A stretch of DNA of 43,755 bases from NCBI GenBank assembly GCA_021774435.1, contig JAJFJB010000087.1:1-43755 (forward strand). Reading direction: 5' to 3'. This DNA is from Alphaproteobacteria bacterium. GTDB taxonomy: Bacteria; Pseudomonadota; Alphaproteobacteria; UBA8366; GCA-2717185. The notes below the pieces were generated by a model. That model worked only from the letters and a program-made list of their open reading frames with translations. It searched no databases and was not told where the DNA came from. Shown piece after piece: positions 24,127 through 32,421 of the stretch (its first letter is position 1; the number at the start of each line of letters is the position of its first letter). The position numbers and the translations under genes were made by a program.

Positions 24127-25533
24127 TCAACGCGGCGGCCATACCGGATCGCTGTGGCCCAGCGGTACGGATGGACGTGCCCAGCGCGCTGGCGTCTCAG
24201 AGAACTGAATAACCGGTGCTAAATGCGTCAAGTGCCCCATTGGCGTATCGCTGGACATCATCCATTGTTCAAGTTCCGCCTGATCAAACTCCGGTGGCGC
24301 ATCAGCGATATCGGATAGCGTCAGTTCCCCTTGTTGCTGCAACCATCGTCCCACCTGCGCCAGTGACAGCCTAACCAACCACGAGCCGCCTTCGTCGGCA
24401 CGCTTCCGTAGCGCCACCATCGTGCCAAACGCCATCAAATAGCCCGTTAGGTAGTCGATTGCCGAAACGGGATAAAATTGCGGTCCAGTTCCTTGTTCGG
24501 GAAACAGTTCCCCCTGGCGCGCGGCTATTCCGCTTACCACCTGGACGGCGGTGTCGAAGCCACGACGTGATGCCCACGGGCCGGTATGACCGAACGCGCA
24601 CATTGAAACGCAGATAATGCCGGGACGCAGTTTGGCAAGCTTGGCAGGTGAGAGGCCGCGATTCGCGAGACTTTCTGGCCTGTATCCTTGAGAAAAGACG
24701 TCACATTCGCGTGCCAGATCAAGCAACGTCCCAAGTTCTTTCTCATCTCGCAAGTCGAGATGTGTTGAGAGCTTGCCATGTCCCGTATCGAATTCTTGGT
24801 AGGGAATGAACGGCACATGCGGCGCGCTAACCTTCATAACGTCCGCACCCTGTTCCGCCAACGTTCGCGCGCAAGTGGGGCCCGCCAAGACGCGTGTTAG
24901 GTCCAGCACCCGAAGGTTGGAAAGCGGGCGCTCACCATCCGGTAGGGTTTCTGGAGCACTTTCGCCAATTTTCACGATCTCCATTAACGGCAAAGACGCA
25001 ACCGCACGCCCTTGTGGGTGTTCGGCCCATTCCGCAGCGCTACGCACCATGCCGCCGGCGCCGCCCGCCGCAATGATCGCTTCTTCAAGGTCGAGCGCGT
25101 CCCATTGAGCGACCGCCTCTGCTACCGCGTGACGCTCCTCCGGCACGTTGAGAACTTTCATCGCCGCTGCGCGATGATTGGGAAAATTACAGTGTAGATA
25201 ACTCCATCGACCGTCCCGGGTGGGATACATCCCCATTACGGTGTTTCGCTCGGTATTAACCTTGGCGCCGTCCAAACGAAGATACTTGGTGCTGCGCAAG
25301 GACGCGGTAGCATGGCCAGTGTCTATGGATAGGCTCTGGCGCTTGCCGGTGCGTAATTCCCATAAGTCCGAAACCGCGAGCCCAACGGCTGCAAGCGCTG
25401 CTGATGCCGTCTCGGTAATTTTGAACGAAGTTGGCAATTTTGGGTCCAAGTCGCCAACGAACTCTACCTCTTGCAACCGGTCATTTGACCAACCCGCAAA
25501 GGGCAAGAGCGCTTGGAATGCGGCTAAACTCAT
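24127..25533 (-). CDS. CoA-transferase family III protein with rearranged halves
   Basis: Protein of 468 residues. Its first half (about 38-195) reads like the second half of a CaiB-type enzyme: ETASAALAAVGLAVSDLWELRTGKRQ resembles the helix after the catalytic Asp (GMLAYGGIVSALLARDRGAGGQ in the gene at 10107). The second half (205-380) is the canonical N-terminal half: LSNLRVLDLTRVLAGPTC, GADVMKVSAP, ISxCAFGHTGP-like and PVSAIDYLTGYLMAFG with candidate catalytic Asp360. The order is therefore reversed, as if permuted or derived from a fused tandem pair. GAAGGA precedes the start. It follows the Asp-box protein gene by 32 bases. I recall similarly built CoA-transferases in other bacteria; activity is plausible but not shown. 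Confidence 0.85.
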   Translation of the reverse strand: MSLAAFQALLPFAGWSNDRLQEVEFVGDLDPKLPTSFKITETASAALAAVGLAVSDLWELRTGKRQSLSIDTGHATASLRSTKYLRLDGAKVNTERNTVMGMYPTRDGRWSYLHCNFPNHRAAAMKVLNVPEERHAVAEAVAQWDALDLEEAIIAAGGAGGMVRSAAEWAEHPQGRAVASLPLMEIVKIGESAPETLPDGERPLSNLRVLDLTRVLAGPTCARTLAEQGADVMKVSAPHVPFIPYQEFDTGHGKLSTHLDLRDEKELGTLLDLARECDVFSQGYRPESLANRGLSPAKLAKLRPGIICVSMCAFGHTGPWASRRGFDTAVQVVSGIAARQGELFPEQGTGPQFYPVSAIDYLTGYLMAFGTMVALRKRADEGGSWLVRLSLAQVGRWLQQQGELTLSDIADAPPEFDQAELEQWMMSSDTPMGHLTHLAPVIQFSETPARWARPSVPLGHSDPVWPPR

Positions 25534-25565
25534 ATGTTATTTCCTTCGATTATAGCGATGGACGG

Positions 25566-26645
25566 CTAATAACAAGCCACCGCGTAGACGTCGTGCACAC
25601 CCTCGGGCAAAGGGAGATCCTGCCACGAGGCGCCGTTGTCCGCCGTGCCGATCACCTTGCCTGCGCGGGTAACGCTATACAGGCTGGCCGGGTCGGTTGG
25701 ATGCGCCGCCAGACCGACAACGGTGCTCTGTGCTTCAACGCCGTGGTCAATACGCTCCCAGGTCTTCGCCGCATCGTTGCTCCGGTACAGCGAGCCGGCG
25801 GTGCTAACGGCCGCCTCGGACAAGGCGGCATAGAAGACGTCCGGATCATGCGGTGAAACGATCAAGGCGCGGCAATAAGTTAGCGGTGAAAATTGCCCCA
25901 CATCCGTATCGTACCAACTCGACCCGCCATCATCCGTGCGGAAGATGCCCATGCGCACGCCGAGGAAAGCGGAGCCGGGTGCCGCGCTGCTGATGGCCAC
26001 GGCGTGTGTGTCCAGCATACCCTCACAATGGCCGCAATGACGACCGCCCACATTATTCTGCAGGTGCGGCAGTTGGGCCAGCTCTATCAGCGGCGCGGAC
26101 AGGTCGGTCCATGATTCTCCACCGTCGGTGCTTTGGAGAACACCACCAACCTCAATTCCCATATAGACCTCATCGGGCTGGGCCGGGTTGAAAGTAACAC
26201 CGATCACCCGCGTATCGAATCCTTCCCGCTCACAATGGCCTGGTGACTTCGCCTGCGGAATGTGGTGCCAGCTATCGCCACCGTCGGCGCTGCGGTACAG
26301 CGCAACCGGCGCCGCGCCAGCATACATAATGTCAGGCCGGGTGGGGTGAATTGCTATGGACCAAATCACCGCGCCTTGCTCGGGGAAATCCAACTTCTCC
26401 CATTGCTCGCCGCCATCGGTGCTGCGGTAGGGGCCATCTTGAGTGCCGATGAAGAGCGTCTTCGAATCATTGGGGTGCAGCGTAATGGCACGCACTTCTA
26501 CATTTTCCGGCAGGCCTCCAGCCACCGCTTCCCATTCAGTGGCGCCAGGACGCAGCCGGAAGAGCCCGCCACGAAGGCGTCCCGCATTCTCACCCTGGCC
26601 CCAGACTGCGCCCGCGAGGACGGTATTCTTGCCATTACTCGCCAT
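25566..26645 (-). CDS. Asp-box (BNR-like) beta-propeller protein
   Basis: Protein of 359 residues built of repeated Asp-boxes: YRSTDGGEQW (73-82), YRSADGGDSW (117-126), LQSTDGGESW (170-179), FRTDDGGSSW, YRSNDAAKTW and GTADNGASW, six units that suggest a six- or seven-bladed propeller like sialidases or photosystem assembly factors (Ycf48 type). No signal peptide is visible, so it should be cytosolic. The sialidase catalytic Arg/Tyr set cannot be identified. GGGAAG precedes the ATG. It is the first gene of a minus-strand operon, followed 32 bases later by the rearranged CoA-transferase; a lactonase-like or binding role in the same pathway is a guess. Confidence 0.83.
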   Translation of the reverse strand: MASNGKNTVLAGAVWGQGENAGRLRGGLFRLRPGATEWEAVAGGLPENVEVRAITLHPNDSKTLFIGTQDGPYRSTDGGEQWEKLDFPEQGAVIWSIAIHPTRPDIMYAGAAPVALYRSADGGDSWHHIPQAKSPGHCEREGFDTRVIGVTFNPAQPDEVYMGIEVGGVLQSTDGGESWTDLSAPLIELAQLPHLQNNVGGRHCGHCEGMLDTHAVAISSAAPGSAFLGVRMGIFRTDDGGSSWYDTDVGQFSPLTYCRALIVSPHDPDVFYAALSEAAVSTAGSLYRSNDAAKTWERIDHGVEAQSTVVGLAAHPTDPASLYSVTRAGKVIGTADNGASWQDLPLPEGVHDVYAVACY

Positions 26646-26858
26646 AAATTACTTCCCGCACCCGTTATCCTTGAGAAGGAAACTATTCGCCCGGGAACTG
26701 GATGGGTCAAGTCCTCTCCCCATGATCGGATCAATTTGCGAATTCAGAGACAGGTGTCGGGGTCGCATGAAAGCATGGCTTAAGTTTGCCGAAGGCCTAG
26801 AATTATCGGGCAAGATGACAGTTCGAGCGGACTAATGCACACGTCACGGAGGAATACG

Positions 26859-27707
26859 ATGCAACCAGCCAAGGCTCCAACCATCTCCGCGCATGGTGCG
26901 CATATACCCGTCGTCGGCTACGGCACCATGTTGTTTCCAGAGCCCGAACGGGCGGTCGAGCTCGTCGTCCATTCACTTGAATGCGGCTACCGGCACATCG
27001 ACACGGCACGCAAATACGGCTCGGAACAATGGGTCGGCGAAGGCATCCGCGCCTCAGGCCTGCCGCGCGGGGATATCTGGGTCACCACCAAGGTAACAGA
27101 GGAGAACGCGAAGGCCGACGATTTCGCGCGCTCGCTCGATACCAGCCTGAAGACGCTTGGCATCGACTATGTCGATTTGCTGCTGATCCACTGGCCGCAG
27201 CCCAAGGTGCCACTGGAAGAGACGCTCGGCGCCCTCGCCAAGGCCAAGCGCGAGGGGCTGGCGAAAAATATCGGGGTGTCGAACTTCACCGTCGCCCTGC
27301 TGGACGACGCAATGCGCAAATGTCCCGAGCCGCTGTTCACCAACCAGATCGAGTATCACGCCTATATCCGCCAGGATAAGGTCATCGCCGCCTGCCGGAA
27401 GAACCGCCTGCTCGCCACCTGCCACGTGCCACTGGCGCGCGGCAAAGTGCTGCAGGATCCGGTAATCCAGGAAATTGCGAAAGGCCACGGCAAGACGGCA
27501 GCCCAGGTCGCGCTCAAATGGCTGATCCAGCAGCCGGATATCGGCGTCGTACCGCGCGCGCTCGAATTCTCGGAGATCGAAGAAAATATCGACATCTTCG
27601 ACTTCGAGCTCAGCAAGGACGAGATGAATCGGATCTCAAAGCTGCGCGACAAGAACGTCCGCGTCGTCGACCCGGAGGTGCGCCGCCCGGTTTGGGACGC
27701 GTCGTGA
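26859..27707 (+). CDS. Aldo/keto reductase
   Basis: NADPH-dependent (beta/alpha)8-barrel reductase of 282 residues, the usual size of the 2,5-diketo-D-gluconate reductase group. The catalytic tetrad is visible: Asp and Tyr in IDTARKYGSEQWVG, Lys in VTTKV and His in LLLIHWPQP. KNIGVSNFTV and NQIEYHAYI are the standard motifs, and the C-terminal IGVVPRAL replaces the more common VIPKS coenzyme site. The ATG at 26859 is preceded by CACGGAGGAATACG, a strong ribosome site; an in-frame ATG at 26835 lies upstream of that site. Monocistronic. It probably reduces a keto or aldehyde intermediate; substrate unknown. Confidence 0.92.
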   Translation: MQPAKAPTISAHGAHIPVVGYGTMLFPEPERAVELVVHSLECGYRHIDTARKYGSEQWVGEGIRASGLPRGDIWVTTKVTEENAKADDFARSLDTSLKTLGIDYVDLLLIHWPQPKVPLEETLGALAKAKREGLAKNIGVSNFTVALLDDAMRKCPEPLFTNQIEYHAYIRQDKVIAACRKNRLLATCHVPLARGKVLQDPVIQEIAKGHGKTAAQVALKWLIQQPDIGVVPRALEFSEIEENIDIFDFELSKDEMNRISKLRDKNVRVVDPEVRRPVWDAS

Positions 27708-27793
27708 CGTAGCCTGAAACATCCAACGACCTAGCAATATTCCTCTAAGTCATTAGTTATTTTTGGTAGGCGCACGGAAACTCGACCGCCCTT

Positions 27794-27982
27794 ATGTTCG
27801 AGACCCTCCGTGGACGTATTGTCAAAACGACAGGCAGTGGCATACTGGTGGAATTTTCCGGTTCGGTCGATGCAGTTGATGTGGTTGATCGTGCAGTCAA
27901 ATTTCAAAGCACGAAGGGCGAACAAAAGGCAGACCGGTGCGAGGTTAAACACATCCAGTTCTGTAATGGCGTCAAGGTTGGC
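27794..27982 (+). pseudogene. Relic of class III nucleotidyl cyclase (catalytic core)
   Basis: A plus-strand frame translates as RGRIVKTTGSGILVEF, SVDAVDVVDRAVKFQ, then a spacer and HIQFCNGVKVG. Class III cyclases of rhizobia and relatives read RGRIVKTTGDGLLVEFxSxVDAVxCAVxxQ ... RIxFRIGVNxG. The second metal-binding Asp (TTGDG) is Ser here, the invariant Arg of FRIGVN is lost, and the frame has no N-terminal domain, no upstream ribosome site and no C-terminal half. It is an eroded fragment, not a working enzyme. It lies in the 310-base gap between the aldo/keto reductase and the old yellow enzyme gene, whose upstream start codon begins right at its end. Confidence 0.75.
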
Positions 27983-28017
27983 CTATGCAGAAGAATTATC
28001 GCAGGGACACGCTCTCA

Positions 28018-29154
28018 ATGGCGTCACGGCTTTTTGCTCCGATCGAACTGCGCGGAACAACGTTGCCGAACCGAATCGTTGTGGCACCCATGACGCAGTT
28101 TTCGGCCGATGATGGCGTCGCCGGAGACTGGCATTTCGTTCATCTTGGCCAGTTCGCCCTGTCCGGCGTTGGTCTTATTTTGACCGAGTCCTGCTATGTT
28201 GCAGCCGCCGCGCGAAACGCGACATCTTGCCTGTCGATCTACAGTGACGCGCAAGAGCGGGCTATCGGCCGAGTCGCTGCTTTCATCAATAAGTTTGGCA
28301 ACGGCGTATTCGGAGTCCAGCTCTGCCACGCCGGCCGGAAGGCGTCGGCCAAGACACCGTCGGAAGGTGGCGGACCGAGACCGGTTTCCAAAGGTGGATA
28401 CCAGGCGGTTGCTCCGTCGGCGGTGCCGGTCTCGCCAGACTGGCCCGTACCACGGGAACTAACGATCAACGAAATCCAGGAACTGATAGAAACATTTTCG
28501 TCTGCCGCCAAGCGGGTCGAGCGCAGTGACGCCAGTGTAATCGAGCTTCACGGCGCGCATGGCTACCTACTGCATCAGTTCATGTCGCCACTATCGAACC
28601 GGCGGACCGACCGCTACGGTGGCAGCCTCGAAAACCGTATCCGCTTCCCTCTAGAAGTGTTCGAAGCCGTAAGAAGTGTCTTCCCGTCGGAACAGCCCGT
28701 AGGCATGCGCGTGTCCGCCACTGACTGGGCTCCGGGCGGATGGGATATCGACAGCACGGTGCACCTCGCGAAGGAACTCGATGCACTCGGATGCGATTAC
28801 ATTCATGTATCCAGCGGTGGCCTGGCCACCGAACAGGACATCACTGTCGGGCCCGGTTACCAAGTCGAATTTGCAGCCGAGGTAAAACGCCATGTCGATA
28901 TGGCAGTGATCGCAGTCGGTCAGATCAGCGAGCCGCACCAGGCAGAAACGATCCTCCGTACGGGGCAGGCCGACATGGTCGCGCTCGCCCGCGCGATGCT
29001 GTTCAACCCGAGATGGCCTTGGAGCGCGGCGCAAGAACTCGGTGACGACACCTTCTATCCACAACAATATCTTCGCGGACACCCGTCCAAATGGGGCAAT
29101 CGCGGCATGTCTATTGCGGGGAATTACAGTTTCGAAAGCCAACCGAAGAAATAG
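28018..29154 (+). CDS. Old yellow enzyme family NADH:flavin oxidoreductase
   Basis: FMN-dependent ene-reductase of 378 residues (389 if the ATG at 27985 is used). The barrel starts with ASRLFAPIELRGTTLPNRIVVAPMTQFSADDG, the classic opening; LCHAGRKAS, IELHGAHGYLLHQFMSPLSNRRTDRYGGSLENR (in parts: HGAHGYLLHQF, NRRTDRYGGS) and VIAVGQI are the family landmarks, with the substrate-binding His/His or His/Asn pair in the region of LCHAGRK. I prefer 28018 because homologues begin near it and AGGGA lies 10 bases upstream. It is 12 bases before the TPP enzyme and forms an operon with it. Likely reduces an enone or a ring intermediate. Confidence 0.92.
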   Translation: MASRLFAPIELRGTTLPNRIVVAPMTQFSADDGVAGDWHFVHLGQFALSGVGLILTESCYVAAAARNATSCLSIYSDAQERAIGRVAAFINKFGNGVFGVQLCHAGRKASAKTPSEGGGPRPVSKGGYQAVAPSAVPVSPDWPVPRELTINEIQELIETFSSAAKRVERSDASVIELHGAHGYLLHQFMSPLSNRRTDRYGGSLENRIRFPLEVFEAVRSVFPSEQPVGMRVSATDWAPGGWDIDSTVHLAKELDALGCDYIHVSSGGLATEQDITVGPGYQVEFAAEVKRHVDMAVIAVGQISEPHQAETILRTGQADMVALARAMLFNPRWPWSAAQELGDDTFYPQQYLRGHPSKWGNRGMSIAGNYSFESQPKK

Positions 29155-29166
29155 GTGACCTTAATT

Positions 29167-30972
29167 ATGAGCAATAACAATCAACTCAATGGCGGGCAGA
29201 TGATCATCGATTATCTGATCCGCGAAAAGGTGCCATACATCTTCGGTATTTGCGGCCATGGCAATATTGGCCTTATCGACGCGATGTACGAGCGCTCGGA
29301 CGATATCAAGACGATCTCCGTCCATCATGAAAGTGTCTCCGGTTTCATGGCCGACGTCTACTATCGGGTCTCCGGTCAGCCGACTGCGACATTCACCTCC
29401 TGCGGACCGGGTTCTGCGAATATGCCGATCAGTCTGGGAAACGCATTTCTGGACTCGGTTCCCTTTATGGCAATCACCGGCAACGTGCCAACGGACCAGT
29501 TCAATCGCGGCGCGTTCCAAGAACTCTACCGGCACTACCAGGCGGATTTTCCTTCGACGGTCCAGGCCTATTGCAAGCGTGTCTATCAACCAACTCGCGG
29601 CGAACAGGTGCCGTTGATGGTGCGGCAGGCTTGGAAGACCATGGTAACGGGGCGGCCAGGTCCGGTCGTGCTCGACGTTCCCTTCGATATCTTCAAGGAA
29701 GCAGCCGGAGAAGAGACCCCGCGTCCGGAAGAATGGAGCGCCAACATCTCCTCGCGCTGTGGCGCCGACCCCGAGGGCGTGGTGAAGGCGGTGGACATGC
29801 TGCTCGCCGCGGAACGGCCGGTGATCGTAGTTGGGCAAGGCGTGCGCTATGGCGGTGCGGGCGAAGAATTGTTGGCGCTCGCGGAACGGCTGCAAATTCC
29901 CGTCGCTGCCTCGGCCAGCGGGCTCGGCGCGATACCGACGGACCATCCCCTTTCCCTTGGTCTCGTACAGCGGGGCGGAACCTATCAGGCGAACCACTCC
30001 TGCCGGCAGGCGGATGTTTTGATGGCACTTGGTGTGCGCTTCGATGATCGGACCGCCAGTTCCTGGATTCCGGGGTTTTCCTTCACGATTCCGCCGACGA
30101 GGTTGATTCATGTCGACATCGACCCGGAAGAAATCGGACGCAATTACCCGGTGACCTTGGGGCTGATGGCCGACGTGCGGACGTTTTTGCGTCAAATTCA
30201 CGGTGAGCTCGACAGGCGTGGCCATCCGTCCGACCCCACCGAAACCAGCCGGAAATGGCTCGCGGAAATCGATACCTTTCGCGCAAAATGGGATGCATTC
30301 GTCGCACCCGGAATGACCGACGAGTCGACCCCGATCAATCCGCAGCGCGCCGCGGTCGAGATCGACAAGGCACTACCCGAAGACGCGGTCTTGGTCAGCG
30401 ATATCGGCGTGCACCACAATTGGCTGCTGCAATTCTGCACGCCAAAGCGACCGGATTCGTTGATCGGATCGATGGGGTTCGGGCCGATGGGCTTCGGAGT
30501 GGCAGGGGTGCTGGGCGCGAAACTGGCCGCGCCGGATCGACCGGCAGTGTCTGTCTGCGGCGACGGTGCGTTCTTCATGCATGCGAACGTGCTCGGGACG
30601 GCCGTGGAGTACGACATTCCAGTCGTCTGGGTGGTGTGGAACAATTACGCCTACGGGTCGATCCGCGGGCTGCAACGCGGTTATCTCGAAAGCCGGGAAC
30701 TCGCCACCGATTTTCACCACCCGAACACTGGTGAACCCTATAATCCCGATTTTGCCGCGATGGCGCGCTCGGCGGGTGTCGCCGGTGTCAGCATCGATCG
30801 GCCAGGCGATCTTGGCGATGCGATTCAGGCCGGCATCGACAGTGGCAAGCCCTATCTGATCGACGCCAATATTGACGGTGACCTTAACCCACCGGGCGCC
30901 GGGGTCTGGGAATTGCCGGGACTGGGCGTGAACAAGCCCGCTATCGGCGAACGTTATGTTCCGAAGCAGTAG
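29167..30972 (+). CDS. Thiamine diphosphate-dependent enzyme (acetolactate synthase-like)
   Basis: Large TPP enzyme of 601 residues with the three-domain acetolactate synthase/benzoylformate decarboxylase layout. The Pyr domain has HHESVSGFMADVYYR with the cofactor-activating Glu55; the middle domain runs about 190-350 (RPVIVVGQGVRYGG); the PP domain contains VCGDGAFFMHAN and, about 26 residues on, WNNYAYGS, the GDG...NN thiamine motif binding Mg2+. Reactions in this family include decarboxylation of 2-keto acids and carboligation, so it could split a keto-acid intermediate of a ring-cleavage pathway. The ATG at 29167 follows AGGTGA; GTG at 29155 is an alternative. Between an ene-reductase and a binding-protein-like gene in one operon. 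Confidence 0.92.
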   Translation: MSNNNQLNGGQMIIDYLIREKVPYIFGICGHGNIGLIDAMYERSDDIKTISVHHESVSGFMADVYYRVSGQPTATFTSCGPGSANMPISLGNAFLDSVPFMAITGNVPTDQFNRGAFQELYRHYQADFPSTVQAYCKRVYQPTRGEQVPLMVRQAWKTMVTGRPGPVVLDVPFDIFKEAAGEETPRPEEWSANISSRCGADPEGVVKAVDMLLAAERPVIVVGQGVRYGGAGEELLALAERLQIPVAASASGLGAIPTDHPLSLGLVQRGGTYQANHSCRQADVLMALGVRFDDRTASSWIPGFSFTIPPTRLIHVDIDPEEIGRNYPVTLGLMADVRTFLRQIHGELDRRGHPSDPTETSRKWLAEIDTFRAKWDAFVAPGMTDESTPINPQRAAVEIDKALPEDAVLVSDIGVHHNWLLQFCTPKRPDSLIGSMGFGPMGFGVAGVLGAKLAAPDRPAVSVCGDGAFFMHANVLGTAVEYDIPVVWVVWNNYAYGSIRGLQRGYLESRELATDFHHPNTGEPYNPDFAAMARSAGVAGVSIDRPGDLGDAIQAGIDSGKPYLIDANIDGDLNPPGAGVWELPGLGVNKPAIGERYVPKQ

Positions 30973-31009
30973 TGAATGAAAATGACAGACATCAAAGCTG
31001 GAGAATTCC

Positions 31010-31897
31010 GTGGAAAAAATTGAGATTCAGTTCACCCTCTTTTCGGCATTCTATTCACCGCTTATCGCCACCATGGCGGCCGGTTTCCTCGAAAAAGAAG
31101 GTATCGATGCCTCCTGGTCGATCGCACCTCCAGGCGTCTCGGCGATCAAGGCGTTAGAGGACGGTACCGCGCAGGTCATTCAAACGGCGCCGAGCCAGGC
31201 ATTCAACTCGTTGGGAAAGGGCGAGGCTCCGGTCGCGCTTCACTTCGCGCAGATCAATGAAATGGACGGATTCTTCATCTCTGCGCACGAACCCGATCCA
31301 AACTTTTCTTGGAGCAAGCTCGAAGGCTCAGAGGTCGTCCTATTCGGTGGCGGGCAGCCACTTGCGATGTTCATGTATGCCTGCCACAAAGCCGGCATCA
31401 ACTTCGGTAAGCTGAAGGTTATCAATGTCGGCGGCGCGGCGGATATGGACAAGGCGTTCCGCGCGGGACAGGGTCAATATGTGCAGCAGCAAGGTCCGTT
31501 CCCGCAGCAGCTTGAGAAGGATGGGGCTGGGCACATTGTGGCGCAGGTTGGCCCGCAGATTGGCCCCAACGCCTTCTCCAGCCTCGCATCGACGCGGGAA
31601 TGGCTCGCCACCGACACCGCGAAAGCTTTCATGCGAGCATACAAAGCAACTCGGGCTTACATGATTGAAACGCCGGCGGCTGAGATTGCCAGAGTCGAGA
31701 GCTCGTATTTCCCCGATACCGACCAGGATGTGCTTGCCAACTGCATCGCGACCTACCAGCAGCTCGGCTGCTGGACGCCACACGTCGAAATTACACCCGA
31801 GGCCTTGGAGGTAACGCTTAATGTGTTCGAGCATTTTGGCACGCTGAAAGAACGATACACCTATGAACAGGTCTGTGTGCAACCGCCGCGGGGATAG
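31010..31897 (+). CDS. NMT1/ThiY-like substrate-binding protein without signal peptide
   Basis: Protein of 295 residues with the type 2 periplasmic-binding fold: FSAFYSPLIATMAAGFLEKEGIDASW at the start, then ALEDGTAQVIQTAPSQAFNSLGKGE and GAADMDKAFRAGQGQYVQQQGP are typical of the NMT1/SsuA/ThiY family. No signal peptide is seen after the GTG at 31010, which follows GCTGGAGA by about seven bases. Usual family members are exported; a cytosolic one may be an enzyme, as with the dihydroxyphthalate-decarboxylase-like protein at 14866. Some members have been reported as pyrimidine-precursor synthases, but the motifs of that group are not evident here. It lies 37 bases after the TPP enzyme and is co-transcribed. 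Confidence 0.82.
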   Translation: MEKIEIQFTLFSAFYSPLIATMAAGFLEKEGIDASWSIAPPGVSAIKALEDGTAQVIQTAPSQAFNSLGKGEAPVALHFAQINEMDGFFISAHEPDPNFSWSKLEGSEVVLFGGGQPLAMFMYACHKAGINFGKLKVINVGGAADMDKAFRAGQGQYVQQQGPFPQQLEKDGAGHIVAQVGPQIGPNAFSSLASTREWLATDTAKAFMRAYKATRAYMIETPAAEIARVESSYFPDTDQDVLANCIATYQQLGCWTPHVEITPEALEVTLNVFEHFGTLKERYTYEQVCVQPPRG

Positions 31898-32025
31898 ACA
31901 GGTGCAAACACTTCAACTCGCTGCAGAATTATTCCTACAAGCCGGTGGCTATCCCATATCGGGAACCGCAAGTTTATTCCGCACGGCGAATGGCGATACC
32001 CTGTTCGCGAAATGGCTTTCGCGGT

Positions 32026-32397
32026 TCAATGATCTGTCGCCGGGACGGTAATAACCAGGAAGACGAGGTCCACGAGGCCGGAGTTGGAAATTGCGTGCTC
32101 GATGCCCGGCGGGATATGGATCACGTCGTGCCGGCGCACGACGGTCTTCGCGCCCTCGATTTCCATTAGACCTTCGCCTTCGAGCACGTGGTAGACCTGC
32201 TCCTGGACCTTGTGCGTATGCGCGGCGACATAGGCCATGGGCTGATAGCAGGAAATGCGAAAGTCGATCCCCTGTATATCGGTGTCCTCGGGGCCGACCA
32301 GGGCCTTGGACAAGGCACCACCGAAATGGTCGGGAAATTCCTGCCAGGGGACTTCGGCAATATTGCGGATGCCGGCCTTGCGTTTTTTGTCGCTCAT
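32026..32397 (-). CDS. Single-domain cupin protein
   Basis: Cupin beta-barrel protein of 123 residues, likely a dioxygenase, isomerase or lyase of small acids. The metal-binding motif is complete: His60, His62 and Glu66 in AHTHKVQEQVYH, and His101 in IPPGIEHAI, the second cupin motif. The start at 32397 follows TTGGAGAAACGC; an in-frame ATG at 32409 is less well placed. It is the second gene after the flavoprotein at 32422, 24 bases behind it, so the pair is an operon. It may act on the product of the flavoprotein, but this is inference. Confidence 0.88.
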   Translation of the reverse strand: MSDKKRKAGIRNIAEVPWQEFPDHFGGALSKALVGPEDTDIQGIDFRISCYQPMAYVAAHTHKVQEQVYHVLEGEGLMEIEGAKTVVRRHDVIHIPPGIEHAISNSGLVDLVFLVITVPATDH

Positions 32398-32421
32398 GCG
32401 TTTCTCCAATAATCTATTTTA

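Noticed and set aside
12342..27982. A single 15-kb inversion splitting one cyclase gene between 12.5 and 27.98 kb
   Set aside because: Orientation and order would fit, but the two fragments look like different cyclase subtypes, so one ancestral gene is unlikely.
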